From NCBI GenBank assembly GCA_040902925.1, contig JBBDWJ010000235.1:1-18370 (forward strand): a stretch of 18,370 nucleotides of DNA, in the 5' to 3' direction. The notes under the pieces were generated by a model. That model was not told the origin of the DNA, did not search any database, and saw only the letters and a list, made by a program, of their open reading frames with translations. Positions within the stretch are counted from its first letter, which is position 1, and the number at the start of each line of letters is the position of its first letter. Below are positions 13,729-18,370 of this stretch, one piece after another. Made by a program: the position numbers and the translations under genes. Source of the stretch: JBBDWJ01 sp040902925 (GTDB lineage Bacteria > Acidobacteriota > Terriglobia > Bryobacterales > UBA6623).

Positions 13729-13826
13729 TCAGGATGCCGTGATTCGCTACCGCTGCCGCCGGCCACGGGACAACCCAACAATGGAAAAAACTTCGCGGGC
13801 CCGCTTCGGTGCGAGAAATCCACAGC

Positions 13827-14090
13827 CTAGTCCACGGGTTTGCTGCGGCCGATCACGAGGCGGTAGATAACCAGGACGACAATGGCCCCCAATGTGGCCA
13901 TCACAAAACCGGCCGGTTCTTCGGGCCCGTAGAGACCCAGGAACCGCCCGAGGAATCCTCCGACCAGGGCGCCGGCGATGCCGAGCAGAATGGTTATGAG
14001 GCAGCCGCCCGGGTCACGCCCCGGCATGATGAGTTTGGCCAGAACGCCGACTACGAGTCCGAAGACGATCCAACCGATGATGCCAAACAT
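13827..14090 (-). CDS. GlsB/YeaQ/YmgE family stress-response membrane protein
   Basis: Small inner-membrane protein of the family once called transglycosylase-associated, often induced by general stress; its molecular role is unknown. The 87 residues hold three hydrophobic helices (about 2-20, 29-50 and 60-79) and the family pattern GLVVGVLAKLIMPGRDPGGCLITILLGIAGALVGGFLG. The ATG at 14090 follows a purine-rich site (GGGGGTGA) at good spacing. A perfect hexamer palindrome (14106-14120) lies just upstream and might be an operator. Downstream on the same strand come the CorA-like remnant and the MscS gene, so the cluster has an envelope-stress flavour. Confidence 0.92.
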   Translation of the reverse strand: MFGIIGWIVFGLVVGVLAKLIMPGRDPGGCLITILLGIAGALVGGFLGRFLGLYGPEEPAGFVMATLGAIVVLVIYRLVIGRSKPVD

Positions 14091-14392
14091 TTGAATTCAC
14101 CCCCCGGTCTATCTTAGACCCCGGAATCCGGATTGCGCTACAGCCAAAGCGACGGCGGATCAAAGAACGCTATTGCGCGTAGCGCTTGCCTGCCGGCCAC
14201 GCTACGCCTTGGTGATTTTGGCCTGATCGGCCAACATCAGCCCGCTTGGTGCGATACCTGCAACGCTGCACCGCCATGCGGAAGCGAAGAGGGGGTGATC
14301 CTGTGACGGAAACCGGTGGCGTGATGGAATCGCAAACCCAGAGCAAAACCTCATGCGCGGAGCCGAGAGTTGCCATGCTGCAGCGAATAGAA
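14091..14392. other. Intergenic region between the oxidoreductase and GlsB-like genes
   Basis: About 300 nt without a convincing gene. A 62-codon plus-strand frame ends here but shows no ribosome binding site or recognisable pattern. Besides the palindrome before the GlsB-like gene, it contains an inverted repeat GCGTAGC (14177-14183) / GCTACGC (14201-14207) with a 17-nt loop, of unknown meaning. Confidence 0.4.
14106..14120. promoter_or_regulatory. Palindrome upstream of the GlsB-like gene
   Basis: GGTCTA (14106-14111) and TAGACC (14115-14120) form a perfect 6-bp inverted repeat with a 3-nt centre, 16 nt before the start codon. It could bind a regulator or form a leader hairpin. The TAGACC arm also resembles a -10, but no matching -35 was found. 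Confidence 0.3.
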
Positions 14393-14425
14393 TCGGGCCA
14401 CCGCCTGTCTAAGCGAGTGGCCCGA
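14393..14425 (-). terminator. Hairpin terminator after the Gfo/Idh gene
   Basis: TCGGGCCAC (14393-14401) and GTGGCCCGA (14417-14425) form a perfect 9-bp GC-rich stem with a 15-nt loop, starting 6 nt after the oxidoreductase TAA. On the minus strand the stem is followed by TTCTATTC, a modest T-rich tail. It is a good candidate for termination of the TIM-barrel/oxidoreductase transcript. Confidence 0.6.
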
Positions 14426-14430
14426 ATTCC

Positions 14431-15750
14431 TTAAGTGTTAACGATCTTGTTGGTGCGGTAGTCCCAGCTTACGCGGGTGTTGCCGTCGCGGTAGGCCTTG
14501 TTGGCAAGGTGCGCCGCCGCGGCCGCGTAGTGTCCTTTGGTAGCGTCCTGAACGCTCGGCTTGCCTTCGCGCAGCGATTGAATGAAATATTCGGTGTGGC
14601 TGAGCCCGCGCTCGACGGTGACGGTCTTCTCGGGCGGACGCTCGGTGCGCTGTCCGGGCGTGTACCCCGCGGCCGCGAAATGCTGCTTTTGCATGGCCTC
14701 GGGCCAACTGTCGGTCGCGTAGGGATCGGCCTGTGAGTCGGGCGGTTCCGGATAAAGCGTCAGTCCGGCGCGCCCGCCAATTTCGATGGACCCCTTGGTG
14801 CCTTGAATGACGGCGCGGTGCGGCGAATGCGAGCTGCAGAGATTCACGTACATGTCGGCGACGAACCCCTCTTCGTACTCGAAGATTGAGTTCATCACGT
14901 CAGGCACGGTGCGTCCGTCCTTCCATTGGTAGAGGCCGCCCTGGCTAACCACCGACTTGGGCGCGGTTACATCCATGAACTCGTGCAACTGCGTCAGCAG
15001 GTGGACGAACAGGTCGGTGGCGACGCCGCCCGAGTATTCCCACCAGCAGCGCCAGCGGAAGAAGACCGCGGGATCATAAGCGCGTTTGGGAGCCGGGCCG
15101 AGGAAGCGTTCCCAGTCAATCGTTTTCGCCGAAGCGTCGGGCGCGATCGGGTAGACCCAGGCGCCGCTGGCGCTGTTGCGGTTGTTCGCCATGCGAATCA
15201 TGTTGACTTTGCCGATGGCGCCTTCCTTGATCAGCTCCTTGGCCTTCGCCGTGATCATCGAACTAGAGCCTCCGCTGCCGACCTGCAGCGTCTTGCCGCT
15301 CTTCTTTTCCGCCGCGATGAACTTGGGGCCTTCTTCGAGGCTCCATGTCATCGGCTTTTCGATGTAGACGTGCTTACCCGCCGCCAGCGCCTCGGTGGTC
15401 ATTTTCAGGTGCCAGTGGTCGGGGGTGGCGATCACGACCGCATCGACGTCTTTGTTGTTCAGGACTTTTTCGTAGTCCCGCGTGGTGGGCGTATCGCTCG
15501 AAGTCAGTTCCTTGAAGCGGCCAAGATGGCCGTCGTAAACGTCGGCGGCAATGATCTGGCGCGTGCCGGGAATCTCTTTGAAGCTGTTCAGCAGGATGGT
15601 CCCGCGGATGCCCACGCCGATGTAACCGAGGCCGATCTGACCGTTGGGACTGTCGGCGGCTTGGAGCCTGGGTCCATTCTTCGCGAGTTGATAGACGATC
15701 GGCGCCGCCGCGGCTGCGTTTCTCAGGAAAGTTCTGCGCGTGTTTTTCAT
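14431..15750 (-). CDS. Tat-exported Gfo/Idh/MocA family oxidoreductase
   Basis: NAD(P)-dependent sugar oxidoreductase of the glucose-fructose oxidoreductase type. The 439-residue protein starts with a twin-arginine signal (NTRRTFLRNAAAAAPIV), implying export already folded with its bound cofactor. The Rossmann fold follows: GYIGVGIRG (42-50), DAVVIATPDHWH (103-114) and the family EKP motif (131-133, K132). In the substrate domain D246-LFV-H250 after WWEYSGGVAT fits the catalytic Asp/His pair. AGGAGAAG before ATG 15750 confirms the start. The gene lies 63 nt after the TIM-barrel gene in the same direction, probably one operon, and ends at a hairpin. The substrate is unknown. Confidence 0.94.
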   Translation of the reverse strand: MKNTRRTFLRNAAAAAPIVYQLAKNGPRLQAADSPNGQIGLGYIGVGIRGTILLNSFKEIPGTRQIIAADVYDGHLGRFKELTSSDTPTTRDYEKVLNNKDVDAVVIATPDHWHLKMTTEALAAGKHVYIEKPMTWSLEEGPKFIAAEKKSGKTLQVGSGGSSSMITAKAKELIKEGAIGKVNMIRMANNRNSASGAWVYPIAPDASAKTIDWERFLGPAPKRAYDPAVFFRWRCWWEYSGGVATDLFVHLLTQLHEFMDVTAPKSVVSQGGLYQWKDGRTVPDVMNSIFEYEEGFVADMYVNLCSSHSPHRAVIQGTKGSIEIGGRAGLTLYPEPPDSQADPYATDSWPEAMQKQHFAAAGYTPGQRTERPPEKTVTVERGLSHTEYFIQSLREGKPSVQDATKGHYAAAAAHLANKAYRDGNTRVSWDYRTNKIVNT

Positions 15751-15813
15751 CCGGCTTCTCCTGTTACTTCGTTCGGCTTCGTGGTCCTGGCGTTGGAAAC
15801 ATTTCGTGCGCTA

Positions 15814-16755
15814 TCAACTGCTTTTCAACACGGTTCTCTCCAGAACCGCCTTGGTTAGCAGCACGCCCTTCTTGTCGTGTTCCCAGATTTGCTCGGGCGA
15901 CAGCGCCGGTTCGGCCGGCCTCTGTTCGCCGCGTCCGCGCCGCTGGTTGCCGTAACTCGATTCGATACCCCAATAACCATGGTAGCCGCCGTCCTGGGCG
16001 ATCTTGACCATTTTTTCGAGTTGATATCGCGGGTGGCTCTCATCGAGCGCCCAGCCCGCTTTCACCGAGACGCCCTTGGCGTAGGGCATCAACTTGGTCA
16101 TGACCTGGTAGGGATCGTCGCCGGGGTTGGTATTGCCGAAGTCCGGCAGGGTCCCGAAACGAGGATCGTTCACTTCTTTCATGAGTGCGACGAGGACATC
16201 GGCGTCCGAAGAAGCGCCGCCGTGGTTCTCGATCACGATGTTCAACCCCGAACCCTGGGAGTATTCCAAGATGTCGCGGAAGCTTTCGGCCGCGCGCTTG
16301 GCGACGTCCTTGTCCTGCTTCCAATCGTCGGCGCCGCCGCGCATGTTGCACCGAATCGCGTGACAACCGAGGAAGTGCGCGGTGTCAACCCACTTGCGGT
16401 GCGCCACGGCGGCCTGCATGCGCTCGGCCTTGTCGAGCGAGGCCGTATCGCCCTCGCCGTCCACCATGATCAGCACCGATGTGACACCATGCTCATCACA
16501 ATTGCGCTTGAGCTTTTGCAGATAACCCAAGGTCGGGTTTTCGAAGAACGAGTTGACGTATTCCAGCCCGCCGATGCCCAGCTCGTCACGCAGGATCCGC
16601 GGCAGATCGAGATTGGTCCACTTGCCCGCGCGGAAGCTGCGGACCAGCGACCAGCTTGCCAGCGAAATTTTGTCCTCGCCGGACGTGGTGGGCGTAGCCG
16701 CGGCAGCCGCTGCCGCCAACGACGTGGCCATGAATTGGCGTCGGGTCTGACTCAT
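15814..16755 (-). CDS. Tat-exported sugar phosphate isomerase/epimerase-like TIM barrel
   Basis: Xylose-isomerase-like (AP_endonuc_2) TIM barrel, a fold used by sugar epimerases, isomerases and 3-keto-sugar lyases. From ATG 16755 it has 313 residues: a twin-arginine signal (SQTRRQFMATSLAAAAAA), then LASWSLVRSF, ECN-like strand GLEYVNSFF, IRCNMRGGADD, and metal-ligand candidates E176 (IVIENHGG), D205 (LPDFGN) and E265 (WGIESSYG). The frame is open 68 codons further upstream, but those residues look non-coding; GAAAGG about 7 nt before ATG 16755 and the Tat motif decide the start. It precedes the Gfo/Idh gene, a pairing common in carbohydrate catabolism. The substrate is unknown. Confidence 0.92.
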   Translation of the reverse strand: MSQTRRQFMATSLAAAAAAATPTTSGEDKISLASWSLVRSFRAGKWTNLDLPRILRDELGIGGLEYVNSFFENPTLGYLQKLKRNCDEHGVTSVLIMVDGEGDTASLDKAERMQAAVAHRKWVDTAHFLGCHAIRCNMRGGADDWKQDKDVAKRAAESFRDILEYSQGSGLNIVIENHGGASSDADVLVALMKEVNDPRFGTLPDFGNTNPGDDPYQVMTKLMPYAKGVSVKAGWALDESHPRYQLEKMVKIAQDGGYHGYWGIESSYGNQRRGRGEQRPAEPALSPEQIWEHDKKGVLLTKAVLERTVLKSS

Positions 16756-16964
16756 AAAAAACCCTTTCTTCCAGGATTGATGGGCAGGCGATCGCATGGG
16801 GTGAGTTCCGCGAGACGGGCGACGAAGTCTATGCGGCAGCCCCTGAACAATGTAGCGCCAAATGCCGTTCACGGCAAGCTGCGGGTCAAGAAGAAACGAG
16901 GGTCTAGCTGTCTGGATGCTTCGTCTCGTAACAGCCACGATTGCTCTTGTGGGCAGCACTTTCG

Positions 16965-17540
16965 CTAATCGCCGGCTGGGGCTGGTGGAGATGTCGAGGC
17001 GCCGTAGCGCAGACGCAGCGCCTTCCCGTTGCCCGGGCCCGATGTCGTGACCACATACAGGTTGTCATACTCGGTTTCTTCAATCGGAGGCGGCGTTTCC
17101 CCGGTGAGTTTTTCGACCAGCATCGGCACGGTGTCGCTGTGTCCCGCCACGACAACGGTCTGGCCGCTGTTCTCGGCTAATATCTGACTGACGAGGCCGT
17201 CAACGTCCTTGGCGTCCAGAGTGCGAACTTGCAATCCCAATTCGTCGGCCAACGGTTTGACGGTCTGCTGCGTTCGAAGAAATTGCGTCGCATAGATGAC
17301 CGAAACGCCACTGGAAGCGGTCATGCGAGACAAGGCTGCGGCCCGCTCGCGGCCGGCGTCTGTCAGGGGTGGGTCATCGGCCGGTTCGGTGGCCTTCTCC
17401 GCGTGCCGCACGATCAATACCGTAGTCAGCGAAGCATTGCCTGGCGCCGCTGGACCGTCCTGCCTTGAGACCACGCAGCCCGACAGACCCCCCAGCAGTA
17501 GGCAGGCAAGACTTAGCAGCAACACGCTCGTGAGGCGCAT
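16965..17540 (-). CDS. Lipoprotein of the histidine phosphatase superfamily
   Basis: Phosphoglycerate-mutase-like phosphatase, here lipid-anchored outside the cytoplasm. From ATG 17540 it has 191 residues: signal and lipobox GLSGC (Cys22), then the catalytic LIVRHAEK motif (R45, H46), PLTDAGRERA (58-67), YATQFLRTQQT with R89, and the second histidine H134 in VVAGHSD. It is a compact SixA/phosphoglycerate-mutase-like core without a lid domain. ATG 17579 has the better ribosome binding site (AAGGAG) and would add 13 residues; the shorter start gives a standard lipoprotein signal. The frame is open further upstream without sense. The substrate is unknown. It stands between the TIM-barrel operon and rdgB. 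Confidence 0.88.
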   Translation of the reverse strand: MRLTSVLLLSLACLLLGGLSGCVVSRQDGPAAPGNASLTTVLIVRHAEKATEPADDPPLTDAGRERAAALSRMTASSGVSVIYATQFLRTQQTVKPLADELGLQVRTLDAKDVDGLVSQILAENSGQTVVVAGHSDTVPMLVEKLTGETPPPIEETEYDNLYVVTTSGPGNGKALRLRYGASTSPPAPAGD

Positions 17541-17709
17541 CGTTCCCACCTTCGGATGGACGCTGTGAGAAAAACGCATGGGTCTCCTTCTCGGGACGCC
17601 GCAATTTTTTGGAATCGCCGGCGGCTTTTGAGTCTTACTTCGAAACTGGCGAGTCGCCGGGCTTCCTGTTGTGTCCGTTAAGCCATTCTGGTCGACGCCG
17701 CGCGGCTGT

Positions 17710-17751
17710 GCAACTATCCCTGGAGGGCAACTATCGCTTGAGGGCAACTAT
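17710..17751. repeat. 17-bp tandem repeat at the 3' end of the rdgB gene
   Basis: Two full 17-nt units start at 17710 and 17727 and a partial one at 17744, each opening GCAACTAT (units GCAACTATCCCTGGAGG and GCAACTATCGCTTGAGG). The third copy contains the rdgB stop codon (TAG on the minus strand, 17748-17750). It is part of a 207-nt gap that otherwise shows no gene. Confidence 0.6.
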
Positions 17752-18370
17752 GGCTGGTGGGCCTCGGGCGGATTGGCGCCTATCCACTCGAGCATTTGAC
17801 GAAAGGCCTTGCCGCGATGGCTGTGGGTCCATTTCAACCCGGCGCCCAATTCAGCGAAGCTGCATGACAACGGTGGATAGAAAAACAACGGGTCGTAGCC
17901 GAACCCCTCCGAACCAACGGGCGCTTCAAGGATTCGCCCTTCGACTTCGCCGCGAAAGGTGCTGAGCAGAGTGCCGTCCAACGCTAGGGCGATCACACAG
18001 ACAAACCGCGCTCCACGGCCTTCGGAAGGTACGCCCCGCAGCTTCTCGACCAGCATTTCGTTGTTGGAGGCGCCGGTAGCGCCGGGGCCTGAAAAGCGAG
18101 CGGAGTGCACGCCGGGAGCGGCTGCGAGTGCGTCCACTTCGATCCCCGAATCATCGGCGAAGAGGTAGAGCGGCCGCTCGCCCGCGAAGGCCGTGTCTGA
18201 CATCGCGGCGCGGCTGTAGCAGAGCGCTTTGGAGATGGCATTCTGTTCGAACGTGTCGCCATCTTCTGGGCAATCGAGGGCGGGCAGGCCTTGCACTTCG
18301 ATGCTGCCGCCGGCCGCCTGACGAAATTCGCGCAGCTTGCCGGCGTTCGACGTGGCGCAAAAAAGCTTGA
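17748..18370 (-). CDS. rdgB: RdgB/HAM1 family non-canonical purine NTP pyrophosphatase (5' end outside window)
   Basis: Cytoplasmic house-cleaning enzyme that hydrolyses dITP, ITP and XTP to monophosphates, keeping deaminated purines out of nucleic acids. The frame is open to the window edge; 206 residues are visible. The family N-terminus is present (ATSNAGKLREF), so only a few residues are missing. Further landmarks: the metal site FADDSGIEVDAL, GVHSARFSG, SNNEMLVEKLRG, GEVEGRI, the nucleobase loop GFGYDPLFFYP, and SHRGKAFRQML near the end. An internal GTG at 18296 opens a shorter frame but would remove the nucleotide-binding N-terminus. The stop codon falls inside a 17-bp tandem repeat. 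Confidence 0.95.
   Translation of the reverse strand, partial: KLFCATSNAGKLREFRQAAGGSIEVQGLPALDCPEDGDTFEQNAISKALCYSRAAMSDTAFAGERPLYLFADDSGIEVDALAAAPGVHSARFSGPGATGASNNEMLVEKLRGVPSEGRGARFVCVIALALDGTLLSTFRGEVEGRILEAPVGSEGFGYDPLFFYPPLSCSFAELGAGLKWTHSHRGKAFRQMLEWIGANPPEAHQP

Noticed and set aside
13441..13830. Plus-strand 129-codon frame in the gap upstream of the MscS gene
   Set aside because: No family resemblance and highly charged composition; the opposite strand shows the CorA-like remnant instead.
16863..16876. Hairpin TGCCGT/ACGGCA between the TIM-barrel and phosphatase genes
   Set aside because: Only a 2-nt loop, no T tract, and about 90 nt from the phosphatase stop codon; too weak to call as terminator or operator.
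15877..16968. Plus-strand frame (363 codons) opposite the TIM-barrel gene
   Set aside because: Antisense shadow; the minus-strand protein has a Tat signal, ribosome binding site and metal ligands.

Overview
The window looks like chromosomal DNA of a GC-rich soil-type bacterium, most likely an acidobacterium close to Solibacter/Bryobacterales. This is inferred from the gene repertoire, not from a marker gene. It rests on a TPR-secretin-cohesin protein, Tat-exported Gfo/Idh and TIM-barrel proteins, a DUF1080 protein, a diheme protein with a Pirellula/Verrucomicrobium-type heme domain, and short palindromic intergenic repeats. No rRNA, tRNA, CRISPR array, complete insertion sequence or phage gene was recognised.

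Layout. (1) 124-483 (+): a small membrane protein behind a leader hairpin that could bury its ribosome binding site. (2) 532-2528 (-): a housekeeping cluster smpB > dus > rnhA, with rnhA overlapping dus by 4 nt. (3) 2880-6767 (+): a secretion/pilus cluster with a secretin carrying N-terminal TPRs and a C-terminal cohesin-like domain, then two pseudopilins whose genes overlap. The first pseudopilin holds a long Gly/Ser/Asn insertion. (4) 6841-11467 (+): exported catabolic enzymes, namely a Tat sulfatase, a diheme cytochrome c, a lipoprotein amidohydrolase and a DUF1080 protein. A good sigma70-type promoter precedes the amidohydrolase. (5) 11603-12255 (-): a Phd/VapB-VapC toxin-antitoxin pair behind an AT-rich island with an extended -10 and inverted repeats. 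(6) 12496-14090 (-): an MscS channel, an apparent CorA remnant without start codon or membrane domain, and a GlsB/YeaQ-like stress membrane protein. (7) 14431-16755 (-): a Tat-exported xylose-isomerase-like TIM barrel followed by a Tat-exported Gfo/Idh/MocA oxidoreductase, closed by a hairpin. (8) 16965-17540 (-): a lipoprotein histidine phosphatase. (9) 17748-window end (-): the 5'-truncated RdgB/HAM1 nucleotide pyrophosphatase.

How the genes may work together. Regions 4 and 7 encode seven predicted exported proteins: sulfatase, cytochrome, amidohydrolase, DUF1080 hydrolase, Gfo/Idh oxidoreductase, TIM barrel, and (region 8) a phosphatase. An oxidoreductase, a TIM barrel and a DUF1080 hydrolase are the parts expected of an envelope-located 3-keto-sugar route, and the diheme cytochrome could accept electrons. 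This is inference, because the parts sit on opposite strands about 3 kb apart. The most distinctive observations are the secretin-cohesin fusion beside the Gly/Ser-rich pseudopilin, the unannotated CorA fragment, and the toxin-antitoxin operator island.
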